NCBI GenBank assembly: GCA_965267405.1
Contig: OZ253954.1
Coordinates: 3,295,776 to 3,359,775, forward strand
Length of the DNA stretch: 64,000 nucleotides
Direction: 5' to 3'
DNA from: JAPPOI01 sp028818055
GTDB taxonomy: Bacteria > Pseudomonadota > Alphaproteobacteria > Rhodobacterales > Rhodobacteraceae
Of the stretch, positions 17,292 to 25,742 are shown piece after piece. The position numbers and the translations under genes are program-made. The notes below the pieces were generated by a model. The model was not told the origin of the DNA and did no database searches. It worked only from the letters and a program-made list of their open reading frames with translations. How positions within the stretch are numbered: position 1 is the stretch's first letter; each line of letters begins with the position of its first letter.

Positions 17292-17513
17292 CTAAGCCCG
17301 TTTGGGTGTTCTGACAAACTTCGGGCTCTGCTGGACCAGGCTGCGGAGCCGCACGGGAATTGCACTCAGCAGTCGGAATAACTGCCCTCGCGATCTCCGA
17401 ATAGAGTGCAGCGTGTCAAAAGCATTGTCATTGTAAAATGCGTCGATCTGTTCTGTGGCAGGTTTGCGCGACAGAGTGACTTGGCGAAGTGCGATGGCCT
17501 GAACCGGGTCCAT
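17292..17513 (-). CDS. Small basic protein (73 aa), hypothetical
   Basis: Starts MDPVQAIALRQVTLSRKPAT and ends FVRTPKRA; the C-terminal half is arginine-rich (LHSIRRSRGQLFRLLSAIPV). AAAGGAA lies nine bases before the ATG. It ends 34 bases before the LuxR-type regulator on the same strand, so the two could be one operon. I do not recognise a family. It could still be a chance frame, though the start context is good. Confidence 0.45.
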   Translation of the reverse strand: MDPVQAIALRQVTLSRKPATEQIDAFYNDNAFDTLHSIRRSRGQLFRLLSAIPVRLRSLVQQSPKFVRTPKRA

Positions 17514-17935
17514 GTTGTTGTTCCTTTCGACAATTGATTTGGACTTGATGCACCAATCCTAAAGGTTGCTGCCTTCGCGCGTGTCACCCGGATCGACCAC
17601 ACCTATGCAAAAATTTCAGAATATCTGGCCGAACGACGCTATGGGCATGATGTCAGGTTCCTTCATCAGCAAGAAAGAATGCGTTCTCGCTTAGGAATCT
17701 GACTTTTTGGATTGCAGGAAACGCTGCAAAGCATTGAGGGATAAGCAGCGGTTTGAACTCATTTCGCTAAAGACTGCTTTGTCCCTCGCAGCGGTCGTTC
17801 GGACACGCAAAAGCTCCATAACCCAATGTTTCGACTGGTTAGATGGCAAATGTTGATCGGACCGCCCCACCCTTTTCCCGCGTTCTGATCAGATAGACAC
17901 TGGACCGCGGCAAACTCTCCCCCTAGCGTCCGCGC
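17514..17935. other. Intergenic region between divergent genes
   Basis: 422 bases between the small ORF (minus) and the MFS gene (plus). It must hold both promoters. I find only short frames without start context and no clear operator, repeat or RNA gene. Confidence 0.4.
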
Positions 17936-19147
17936 ATGACCGACACGCAACACGACAGCCGCTATTCCTGGATCAGGCTTGGTTTGAGCCTGGTGATGGC
18001 GATAGCCGGATCGGTCGGCATCTGGGCGAGTGTGGTTGTCATGCCCAGTATCCAGTCAGAGCTTGGGCTGAACCGCGCCGATGCAACCTATCCTTTCATT
18101 GCCTCAATGCTCGGATTTGCGACCGGCAACCTCTTGATGGGGCGCGCCATCGATCGCTGGAGCATCACTCCAGTTTTGATGGCCGGAGCGGTGCTGTCTG
18201 CTATTGGATTTGCCGGCTCGGCCATGTCTACCGATTTGTGGCAGCTCACAGTACTGCACGTTTTCGCAGGACTCGGCGCGTCGGTGTGTTTTGGGCCTTT
18301 GATTGCAGATGCCTCGCAGTGGTTCATGGTGCGTCGCGGTATAGCAGTCGCCATTGCGGCAAGTGGCAATTATCTATCGGGTGCGTTCTGGCCCCCGATC
18401 ATCGTTTGGATTAGCGGCCCCGACGGCTGGCGCACAGGTTATGTCTTGCTGGCAGTGGCCTGTCTTGTGGTCTTGATCCCCGGCGCGCTTTTGTTGCGCC
18501 GTCAGATCGACGAAGTATCGAACGCCCGCGCGACCGAGGCCGCGGCCTCTCAGGCGGCGTCAATCAACATATCGCCCCGCACGTTGCAGGCCCTTTTGGC
18601 GGTGGCAGGTGTGGCGTGCTGTGTCGCTATGTCGATGCCGCAGGTTCACATCGTGGCACTCAGTATTGATCGAGGCTTTGGCGCCGCGGCCGGAGCCGAC
18701 ATGTTAAGCCTCATGCTGTTGGGCGGCGTCGTGTCACGCCTGATTTCAGGGTGGCTTGCCGATCGACTGGGTGGACTGCCAGTCCTTTTGTTGGGCTCTG
18801 TTCTCCAGATGTCGGCCTTGTGTCTATTCCTGATCAACGGCGGTCTGACATCGCTGTATCTGATCTCATTGATCTTCGGACTGAGCCAAGGCGGGATTGT
18901 TCCGTCTTATGCGATCATCGTGCGTCAATTCATGCCGCCGAAAGAAGCCGGCCGCCGCGTGGGCTTGGTGATGTTTTCGACGGTTCTGGGCATGGCGCTG
19001 GGCGGATACCTGTCAGGCTGGCTTTACGATGCAACCGGAAGCTATGCAGCAGCGGTTTGGAATGGCGTCGGCTGGAACCTGATCAACGCCAGCATCGCGA
19101 TATTCCTGCTTCTGCGCATCACCGGCCGCCGTCAGGCGGTTGCATAA
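17936..19147 (+). CDS. MFS transporter
   Basis: 403 residues with about twelve hydrophobic segments. The MFS loop between helices 2 and 3 reads GNLLMGRAIDRWSITPV, and the matching loop in the second half is VSRLISGWLADRLGGLP, which supports a two-bundle major facilitator. It resembles the monocarboxylate/oxalate-formate group in overall pattern, but the substrate is not predictable. It is divergent from the LuxR-type regulator and small ORF, which makes local control plausible. A hairpin follows ten bases after the stop. Confidence 0.8.
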   Translation: MTDTQHDSRYSWIRLGLSLVMAIAGSVGIWASVVVMPSIQSELGLNRADATYPFIASMLGFATGNLLMGRAIDRWSITPVLMAGAVLSAIGFAGSAMSTDLWQLTVLHVFAGLGASVCFGPLIADASQWFMVRRGIAVAIAASGNYLSGAFWPPIIVWISGPDGWRTGYVLLAVACLVVLIPGALLLRRQIDEVSNARATEAAASQAASINISPRTLQALLAVAGVACCVAMSMPQVHIVALSIDRGFGAAAGADMLSLMLLGGVVSRLISGWLADRLGGLPVLLLGSVLQMSALCLFLINGGLTSLYLISLIFGLSQGGIVPSYAIIVRQFMPPKEAGRRVGLVMFSTVLGMALGGYLSGWLYDATGSYAAAVWNGVGWNLINASIAIFLLLRITGRRQAVA

Positions 19148-19157
19148 GTTCAAAAAA

Positions 19158-19180
19158 AACGCCCGCACGAAGCGGGCGTT
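19158..19180. terminator. Hairpin after the MFS gene
   Basis: Perfect nine-base-pair stem AACGCCCGC / GCGGGCGTT with loop ACGAA, ten bases after the MFS stop. The A-run is on the left and only TTAAGTTATT on the right, so it is a stronger terminator in the minus direction; it probably still ends the plus-strand transcript. Confidence 0.65.
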
Positions 19181-19342
19181 AAGTTATTGAGGCAGGTTTC
19201 ATACAGGCAAGAAACCTATCGAGCAGTGGCTTCTTTATACGCAACGAATTGCCTGTGGCCAAGCTAAAAGTTTGAAAACCTTGAGATCGCAGCCTAGGCT
19301 AGCGGCATAAGGAAAACAGGGAGCAGAAGGATTGTCGCCAAA

Positions 19343-21145
19343 ATGCGTATGAACTTTTTCGCCATCGTAACCATTTTTTCAACAATTCTCGGAACAGCCG
19401 CTGTGGCAGAGCCGAAACATGGCATAGCTATGTATGGTGAACCCGCTCTACCACCGGATTTTGTGTCTTTGCCCTATGTCAACGCTAACGCTCCAAAGGG
19501 CGGTGCGATTGTACAGGGTGAGGTCGGAAGCTTCGATTCCCTGAACCCACACATCCGAAAAGGACGTGTGCCCTGGCAGTTACGCTTTCTGGCTTATGAA
19601 AGCCTGATGGGCCGGAGCTGGGACGAACCCTTCACGCTTTACGGCCTTTTGGCCGAATCGGTCGAAACGGCAGAGGACCGTTCATGGGTCGAGTTCACGC
19701 TGCGCCCTGAAGCCCGTTTCTCCGACGGCAGCCCGGTGACGGTCGAGGACGTCTTGTGGTCGTACGAAACACTCGGCACCGTGGGGCACCCCCGGTATCA
19801 CGGCTCGTGGAAAAAAGTTGAGACGGCAGAAGCAGTTGGCGAACGCACCGTACGTTTCACCTTCAACGTGGAAGACGACGAATTGGCGCTGATCATGGGG
19901 CTTCGTCCCATCCTGAAAAAAGCGCAATGGGACGGGATCGATTTTGCCGAAAGCGGCGTCGACACCATTCCGATCTCGACAGCGCCTTATGTGATCACGG
20001 ACTTCGAGGCAGGCCGTTTCGTCCTTTTGGAACGTGACGCAGATTATTGGGGCAACGACCTGAATTTCCGCCGCGGCACAAACAATCTCGATCAGATCCG
20101 GATGGAATTCTTTGCCGACGGAACCGCGATGTTTGAAGCCTTCAAGGGCGGCATTCTGAACACGATGCGCGAAACAAACGTGCAGAAGTGGGACACACAA
20201 TATGGTTTCCCCGCCGTGACATCCGGCGATGTGCTGAAATCGATCATCCCGCATAAGCGCCCGACGGGTATCCAAGGCTTGGTGTTCAATACACGCAAAC
20301 CACAGTTTCAGGATTGGCGCGTTCGCGAGGCTTTGATTACAGCCTTCAACTTCGAATTCATCAACACCACCATCAATGGTGACGCGCAGCCGCGCATTTC
20401 TTCATACTTCGCCAACTCGGTGCTTGGTGCCAGCGATGGCCCGGCCGAGGGAAAAGTTGCGGAGATACTCAGCGCATATGGCGGCAATCTGCTTCCGGGT
20501 GCGATGGAAGGCTATTCCCTGCCCGTCGGCGATGGAACCGAGCGTAACCGTGCAAACCTGCGCAAGGCCATCGGGCTTATGGAAGACGCAGGTTGGACAC
20601 TTCAGGATGGCGTAATGAAGAACGCTGATGGTGAAACGTTCACTTTCGAGGTCCTTCTCTCTTCAGGCGCTTCTGAACCCCAGCAAATCGTCGACATCTT
20701 CAGCTCGGCGCTGGGCCGTATGGGCATCACCCCGACCGTCGCGACGACTGACAGCGCTCAGTACAAGGAACGCACCAATACGTTTGACTTCGACATGACG
20801 TGGTACCGCCGCGGCGTGTCGCTTTCGCCAGGTAACGAACAGCTGCTTTACTGGGGTACTGATGCGGCATCGACCGAAGGAAGTCGGAACTGGGCGGGCA
20901 TCACAAATCCTGCCATCGACGGTATCGTCCAATCGATGCTGACATCGCCCAGTCAGGATGACTATCGCGCTGCCGTGAAAGCTTTGGACCGTGTGCTGAT
21001 TTCCGGACGTTACGTGATCCCGGTTTGGCACTCTCCAATTGCACGGATTGCCCACGCAAAATCATTGAAGTATCCAGCCGACACATTGCCGATGTATGGC
21101 GACTGGATCGGGTTCCAACCAGATGTCTGGTGGAGTGAGGAATGA
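19343..21145 (+). CDS. ABC transporter periplasmic binding protein, family 5 (YejA-like)
   Basis: 600 residues. A signal peptide (MRMNFFAIVTIFSTILG, cleavage after AVA near residue 22) precedes HGIAMYGEPALPPDFVSLPY and NANAPKGGAIVQGE, the opening of YejA-type oligopeptide-binding proteins. The SBP family 5 pattern FTLRPEARFSDGSPVTVEDV is present, as is the C-terminal lobe WRVREALITAFNFEFIN. It would deliver peptides or similar solutes to an ABC permease. No permease or ATPase genes are adjacent, so it is an orphan. The next ORF, an entericidin-like lipoprotein, overlaps its stop by ATGA. Confidence 0.88.
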   Translation: MRMNFFAIVTIFSTILGTAAVAEPKHGIAMYGEPALPPDFVSLPYVNANAPKGGAIVQGEVGSFDSLNPHIRKGRVPWQLRFLAYESLMGRSWDEPFTLYGLLAESVETAEDRSWVEFTLRPEARFSDGSPVTVEDVLWSYETLGTVGHPRYHGSWKKVETAEAVGERTVRFTFNVEDDELALIMGLRPILKKAQWDGIDFAESGVDTIPISTAPYVITDFEAGRFVLLERDADYWGNDLNFRRGTNNLDQIRMEFFADGTAMFEAFKGGILNTMRETNVQKWDTQYGFPAVTSGDVLKSIIPHKRPTGIQGLVFNTRKPQFQDWRVREALITAFNFEFINTTINGDAQPRISSYFANSVLGASDGPAEGKVAEILSAYGGNLLPGAMEGYSLPVGDGTERNRANLRKAIGLMEDAGWTLQDGVMKNADGETFTFEVLLSSGASEPQQIVDIFSSALGRMGITPTVATTDSAQYKERTNTFDFDMTWYRRGVSLSPGNEQLLYWGTDAASTEGSRNWAGITNPAIDGIVQSMLTSPSQDDYRAAVKALDRVLISGRYVIPVWHSPIARIAHAKSLKYPADTLPMYGDWIGFQPDVWWSEE

Positions 21146-21264
21146 ACATGACACGCACACTAATGATCATCAGCGCGCTCGTAGCGCTCTCAGCTTGCAA
21201 TACCGTTGAAGGGTTGGGCGAAGACATCTCGGATGGCGCACGCGCGGTCAACCGAGCATTCTAA
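21142..21264 (+). CDS. Entericidin EcnA/B-like small lipoprotein (40 aa)
   Basis: Reads MNMTRTLMIISALVALSAC followed by NTVEGLGEDISDGARAVNRAF. The lipobox LSAC is at residues 16-19, and the mature C-terminal peptide matches the entericidin pattern (CNTVEGLGEDI). It is probably anchored to a membrane by the lipidated Cys; members of the family are linked to stress or bacteriolysis. The ATG overlaps the stop of the binding protein; a second ATG at 21148 is also possible. Confidence 0.8.
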   Translation: MNMTRTLMIISALVALSACNTVEGLGEDISDGARAVNRAF

Positions 21265-21296
21265 GACCCCTTTTCAGGCTTTTTTAGCGACAGGTT

Positions 21297-21319
21297 CGCG
21301 GCGTAGCCTATACGCCGCG
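21297..21319. terminator. Hairpin downstream of the entericidin-like gene
   Basis: Nine-base-pair perfect stem CGCGGCGTA / TACGCCGCG with a five-base loop, 33 bases past the stop. The following sequence (CCACTTCAATTTTG) has only a weak T-run, so it may be a poor terminator or a transcript-end stabiliser. Confidence 0.4.
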
Positions 21320-21491
21320 CCACTTCAATTTTGTTAGCGCCGAAAACCAACAGGCCTGCATCAAAGTTACCAATGATTTCCGCCACCTCCCTGTTCGAGG
21401 GTACATGTACCTTGCTGTGCGGCAATGTGTACCATGGTATACTGTATTCAGAAATGCGAATACGTGCTGCAACGCAGCATAGAGGTTTCGC

Positions 21492-22334
21492 ATGGCATCT
21501 CCGCAGATTTCACTGGGCGACATCGACACTCGGATCGAGTTTCACGACGCTGATCAGATCATGGAAGTTTCTTTCGAAGACGTGACTTTCGATAACTCTG
21601 TCGACGTCAATCAGTTCTATGATCGGATCGAAGAGCGGATCGCCAAAACCGGCCATGACAAGTGGTTCTTCCTCGTCAATTACTGCAACGCACGCATCGA
21701 ACCGGATGCATGGTTTGCATTTTCAAGACGCGGGAAAGACCTAAATTATGCGCATTCCATGGGCTCGGTCCGGTTTGACGCCTCTGAAATCACGCTAAGA
21801 CAGATCAAGAATGCAGGCTCGCGAGAAAACTTTGACCCAAGCCTGTTTTATGGCCGCGATGAAGCGCTTGAACACCTTAAGCAACAACCGTCTCAGCGGG
21901 TCGAATATGCCCAAACTGAAAAAGTTCTGAGCTTTACACGTGCTGATCTGAATTGGCGGATCGAGTTTCTGGACGACGAAGACGTCATGTACGTCGACTT
22001 TTCGAACATGTCGTTTGAGCACTCTGCCGACGTCGATTTTGTCTACGACTATATCGAAGAACAAATCGTACCGACGGGTCGCAAGTGGTACTTCCTTGTG
22101 AATTACAACGGAACTCACATTCAGTCGCCAGCGTGGGTGCAGAAATCAGCGCGAAGCAAGAAGCTGAACGAGGCGTGGTCCCTGGGGTCGGTACGCTATG
22201 CGTTGGGATCCGAGACAGAAACGGATATCCGCTTGCGCGCCGAAAGCGGCGGCATACGCCCCAACATCCGCAACACGGAAGAAGAAGCGTGGGATCGCAT
22301 TCGTGAACTGAAGGCTGAATCGAATACCGCCTAG
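21492..22334 (+). CDS. Unknown protein with a tandemly duplicated ~125-residue domain
   Basis: 280 residues made of two similar units (about 8-130 and 150-275). Matching blocks are TRIEFHDADQIMEVSFEDV and WRIEFLDDEDVMYVDFSNM; FYDRIEERIAKTGHDKWFFL and VYDYIEEQIVPTGRKWYFL; then VNY, AW and MGSVR / LGSVR. The layout of beta strand, helix, LVNY strand and helix recalls STAS or SpoIIAA-like folds, but I cannot assign it. No signal peptide or membrane segment is seen, so it is probably cytosolic. It stands alone, with the LysE-type gene convergent to it. The internal duplication indicates ancestral tandem fusion. Confidence 0.7.
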   Translation: MASPQISLGDIDTRIEFHDADQIMEVSFEDVTFDNSVDVNQFYDRIEERIAKTGHDKWFFLVNYCNARIEPDAWFAFSRRGKDLNYAHSMGSVRFDASEITLRQIKNAGSRENFDPSLFYGRDEALEHLKQQPSQRVEYAQTEKVLSFTRADLNWRIEFLDDEDVMYVDFSNMSFEHSADVDFVYDYIEEQIVPTGRKWYFLVNYNGTHIQSPAWVQKSARSKKLNEAWSLGSVRYALGSETETDIRLRAESGGIRPNIRNTEEEAWDRIRELKAESNTA

Positions 22335-22373
22335 CGCCGACGTCGATGCGCAGTCAGAATGCGGATTGGCCCT

Positions 22374-22970
22374 TCATGACAAAAGCATCCACAGCGCGAC
22401 CGACGCCAGAAGCGTTCCGAAAACGATATTAAGTCTCTTTGCAGTCTTGGGAGATCGAAACATTTTTGCCAAATAGTCACCAGCGAGCGTCCACGCGGAA
22501 AACGCGACAAGGTTGTTTATAGTGAAAACTGTCGCGATGAACAGAATGGCGACCAACGTTCCAGTTTGCCGAGCATCCAAAAACTGCGTGAACATCAGGC
22601 CGATGATGACGTAGGCCTTCGGGTTGAAGGCCAAGAGAACAACACCGTCAAAGAACGTCGCGGGTTTTGCGTCTTCCGTGGACGTAAGCACACCGGCTTT
22701 CAGCATTTTCCACGCGATCCAGAAGACATAGAGTGAGCCTGCAATTCTCAGAACAGTAAACGCCTGTGGTTGGTTTTCAATCACGGCCAGGAAACCGAAA
22801 CCGATTGCAACGGTAACGATCCAGGTTGCCACGTGGTACCCGACGTTAGCCGGAAGCGTTGCTCGAAACCCAAATCTTGCACCATTTGCCGCAAAGAACA
22901 GATTTCCCGGGCCCGGACTAAATGCGAGCGGGAACAGAAAAATGACGAGTGCAACCGTTGTTTGAAACAT
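22374..22970 (-). CDS. LysE/RhtB family exporter
   Basis: 198 residues from the ATG at 22970. The family signature FPLAFSPGPGNLFFAANGAR is at the N-terminus, followed by about five more hydrophobic segments and AFNPKAYVIIGLMFTQF. Members export amino acids or related compounds; the substrate is unknown. The frame extends 13 codons further upstream, but GGAAA nine bases before 22970 and the family start favour this choice. It is divergent from the GAPDH-ArsJ pair. Confidence 0.85.
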   Translation of the reverse strand: MFQTTVALVIFLFPLAFSPGPGNLFFAANGARFGFRATLPANVGYHVATWIVTVAIGFGFLAVIENQPQAFTVLRIAGSLYVFWIAWKMLKAGVLTSTEDAKPATFFDGVVLLAFNPKAYVIIGLMFTQFLDARQTGTLVAILFIATVFTINNLVAFSAWTLAGDYLAKMFRSPKTAKRLNIVFGTLLASVALWMLLS

Positions 22971-23156
22971 GCCGAATTTCCGATGATTTCGGTAATTTGC
23001 AGCGAACATTTTTCATCTTTTGCGTTCCACCCGGATCTTGCGCAAAGCGCTCGGCGCAGCGCAGATGAAAACACCGCAATGACCGTCATAAAACCTTCAC
23101 TTGCCTGTCATGTTGAGTGCTCTAAACCGGGCACGACATTTGGGGCGGAGGTTGAA

Positions 23157-24161
23157 TTGGCCAAAATTGCACTCAATGGCTTGGGTCGTATCGGCAAGCT
23201 GGTCCTGCGCGCCTTGATCGATCATGGCGTGGACGGCGATGTTGTTTTGATCAACGAGCCGTTTGGCGATCTTGAGCAACATGCCCTTCTGCTTGAGTTC
23301 GACACTGTTCACGGCCGATGGCCTGCAGAAATATCGGCTGGCGGCAATAGTCTGACCATCAATGGTCGAGAGATCGCCGTCTCGTCTGAGCGCAGCTTGG
23401 AAGCCTTGCCGTTGGACGGAATTGATGTGGTGATTGATTGCACCGGCGTGTTCAAGACCGACGCTAAGGTTGCCCCGTATTACGCCGCGGGCGTCAAGAA
23501 AGTGATAGTGTCTGCCCCGGTTAAGGACGGAGGCGCATTGAACCTTGTCTACGGTGTGAACCACCACCTCTACGATCACGATCAGCACAATCTGATTACG
23601 GCCGCATCCTGCACCACGAACTGTCTCGCACCGGTAGTGAAGGTCGTCCACGAAGGACTTGGCATTCGACATGGGTCGATGACCACTATCCATGACGTGA
23701 CCAACACCCAGACGATTGTTGACCGCCCGAACAAGGATCCGCGCAGAGCCCGTTCTGCACTGAACTCCCTTATTCCGACATCAACCGGATCGGCGACGGC
23801 AATCACTTTGATTTACCCTGAACTGAAAGGTCGACTGAACGGTCTGGCCGTCCGAGTCCCGCTGCTGAACGCGTCGCTGACCGACTGCGTCTTCGAAGTT
23901 GAGCGCGAAACGACGGTTGATGAAGTCAATGCGATGTTCAAAGCAGCCGCAGACGGCGAACTGGAAGGCATCCTTGGGTATGAGGAACGCCCGCTGGTGT
24001 CGGCCGATTACACAAACGATCCGCGTTCATCCATTATTGATGCGCAGTCAACGATGGTGATCAACGGAACGCAGGTGAAGATTTATGCGTGGTACGACAA
24101 CGAGTGGGGCTATGCCTGCCGTTTGGCCGATATTACGCGCATGGTAACGGAGGCAATGTGA
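23157..24161 (+). CDS. ArsJ-associated glyceraldehyde-3-phosphate dehydrogenase
   Basis: 334 residues with catalytic Cys152 in AASCTTNCLAP and the NAD-binding NGLGRIGKLVLRAL. The segment HDVTNTQTIVDRPNKDPRR replaces HSYTGDQPTLD of the glycolytic paralogue at 12565 and is the type I associate with ArsJ-linked GAPDH. These enzymes form 1-arseno-3-phosphoglycerate from arsenate, which ArsJ exports. The start is TTG at 23157 with GGAGG five bases upstream; the long upstream extension of the frame is antisense to the LysE-type gene and not real. The next gene overlaps its stop. Confidence 0.82.
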   Translation: MAKIALNGLGRIGKLVLRALIDHGVDGDVVLINEPFGDLEQHALLLEFDTVHGRWPAEISAGGNSLTINGREIAVSSERSLEALPLDGIDVVIDCTGVFKTDAKVAPYYAAGVKKVIVSAPVKDGGALNLVYGVNHHLYDHDQHNLITAASCTTNCLAPVVKVVHEGLGIRHGSMTTIHDVTNTQTIVDRPNKDPRRARSALNSLIPTSTGSATAITLIYPELKGRLNGLAVRVPLLNASLTDCVFEVERETTVDEVNAMFKAAADGELEGILGYEERPLVSADYTNDPRSSIIDAQSTMVINGTQVKIYAWYDNEWGYACRLADITRMVTEAM

Positions 24162-25408
24162 GTGACGTCGCGCCATCAGGTCTGAAAGCCTATGTCGCGG
24201 TGACAGCCGCTTACTGGGCGTTCATGTTGACCGACGGTGCGCTACGAATGCTCGTACTGCTTCACTTTCACACGCTTGGGTTTTCCCCGGTTCAGCTGGC
24301 CTATCTATTCCTGCTTTACGAGTTCATGGGGATCGTTACGAACTTGTCGGCTGGGTGGCTGGCCGCACGGTTTGGCCTGACGTCCACGTTGTACGGTGGA
24401 TTGGCTTTGCAGGTGATCGCGCTGGTGCTTTTGACCCAGCTCGACCCGTCCTGGAGCGTCACAACTTCTGTTGTATTCGTAATGGCCGTTCAAGGCTTAT
24501 CAGGCATCGCCAAAGACTTGGCAAAAATGTCGTCAAAAAGCGCGGTCAAATTGCTGGCGCCAAGTGAAGACGGTGCTCTTTTCCGTTGGGTCGCAGCTCT
24601 GACCGGCTCCAAGAATGCCGTTAAGGGCCTGGGCTTTCTGTTGGGCGCGGCACTGCTTGCGTGGTTCGGTTTCATACCGGCCCTTGGGTTCATGGCCGCG
24701 GTCCTGACGTTGATCCTGTTGGCCGTCTTCTTCTTCATGCCGCCGGGTTTACCGGGTGGCGTGAAGGGCACGAAATTCACGGCGGTCTTCGCTAAAGATC
24801 GAAATATTAACGTGCTGTCATTAGCCCGCATGTTCCTGTTTGGAGCACGCGACACGTGGTTTGTCGTCGGTATTCCGATCTTCTTTTACGGTGTTCTGTC
24901 CGACGGCTCAGAAGACAGTGCGCGGCGGGCCTTTTTCCTAATCGGAACCTTCATGGCGGTCTGGGTCATTGGCTACGGGTTCGTGCAAGCCACTGCGCCA
25001 AGATGGCTTGGCGCGCGAATGTCAGAACGCGAGACAATCCAAGCGGCCCAAAAATGGGTTCTGGTTTTGTGCATCATTCCTGCGGCGTTGGCCGTGGCAG
25101 CATATCTTCGATTGCCGGGATTAACAGGTATCGTGGTTTTCGGACTTCTAGTTTTTGGCGTCGTCTTCGCCCTGAATTCCGCTCTCCATTCGTATTTGAT
25201 CCTTGCGTTTACTTCGACCGAGCGCGTCACACTGGATGTCGGATTTTACTATATGGCGAACGCCGCTGGTCGGCTTCTGGGCACGCTGTTGTCTGGCCTC
25301 AGCTATCAAATTGGTGGGGTCGCGTTATGTCTGGGCGTCGCTGCCCTGATGGCTGGGCTAAGCTGGGTTGCTGCGCTGCGCCTTGCGACCACCGCCCCTG
25401 CCCACTGA
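24158..25408 (+). CDS. arsJ: ArsJ-like MFS exporter (organoarsenical efflux)
   Basis: 416 residues, about eleven or twelve transmembrane segments. The opening SGLKAYVAVTAAYWAFMLTD, then VQLAYLFLLYEFMGIVTNL and the GLSGIAKDLAKMSSKSAVK loop, are typical of ArsJ-type transporters. It starts with GTG at 24158, overlapping the GAPDH stop (ATGTGA), with GGAGG before it. Coupling to GAPDH supports export of 1-arseno-3-phosphoglycerate and so arsenate resistance. No arsR, arsC or acr3 gene is nearby. Confidence 0.8.
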   Translation: MSDVAPSGLKAYVAVTAAYWAFMLTDGALRMLVLLHFHTLGFSPVQLAYLFLLYEFMGIVTNLSAGWLAARFGLTSTLYGGLALQVIALVLLTQLDPSWSVTTSVVFVMAVQGLSGIAKDLAKMSSKSAVKLLAPSEDGALFRWVAALTGSKNAVKGLGFLLGAALLAWFGFIPALGFMAAVLTLILLAVFFFMPPGLPGGVKGTKFTAVFAKDRNINVLSLARMFLFGARDTWFVVGIPIFFYGVLSDGSEDSARRAFFLIGTFMAVWVIGYGFVQATAPRWLGARMSERETIQAAQKWVLVLCIIPAALAVAAYLRLPGLTGIVVFGLLVFGVVFALNSALHSYLILAFTSTERVTLDVGFYYMANAAGRLLGTLLSGLSYQIGGVALCLGVAALMAGLSWVAALRLATTAPAH

Positions 25409-25475
25409 AGATTTACCAATTTTTATTCTTTCTTTGGCGACATGCTTAGAGTTGTCCTTGAAAGGAACGGTTGAC

Positions 25476-25676
25476 GTGAACGCACCCATCCGCCCGACCC
25501 TATCTGCCGCCGAGATCGCGCTTTTGTTTCCGGTCGCCCATCTTTCCGGTGCGACCTGTCCGGGTGCCGTACTTCAGGTTCTCGCCCGCGAGAACGACCT
25601 CACTGTTGCCGAGGTTCGGGAAACCGTCGCCGAACGTGTCGGGTTTATCGCGCTGGACGTTAACCGGAATCCCTGA
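25476..25676 (+). CDS. Small hypothetical protein (66 aa)
   Basis: A GTG start at 25476 with AAAGGAAC about nine bases upstream gives VNAPIRPTLSAAEIALLFPV, then AHLSGATCPGAVLQVLAREN and a C-terminus LDVNRNP. The stop is 67 bases before the acyl-CoA synthetase start, in the same frame. A third frame continues past the stop with acidic, protein-like sequence (GIPDEHADDTTEDTLRQD), so a one-base frameshift at the 3' end is possible. I recognise no family. Confidence 0.45.
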   Translation: MNAPIRPTLSAAEIALLFPVAHLSGATCPGAVLQVLARENDLTVAEVRETVAERVGFIALDVNRNP

Positions 25677-25742
25677 CGAACACGCCGACGACACAACCGA
25701 AGACACCTTGCGTCAGGATCACCGGCAGCTTACGCCGAAGTC

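Noticed and set aside
22770..23156. Upstream 129-codon extension of the ArsJ-type GAPDH frame
   Set aside because: It is antisense to the LysE-type gene and has no GAPDH-like sequence; the TTG at 23157 has a strong SD.
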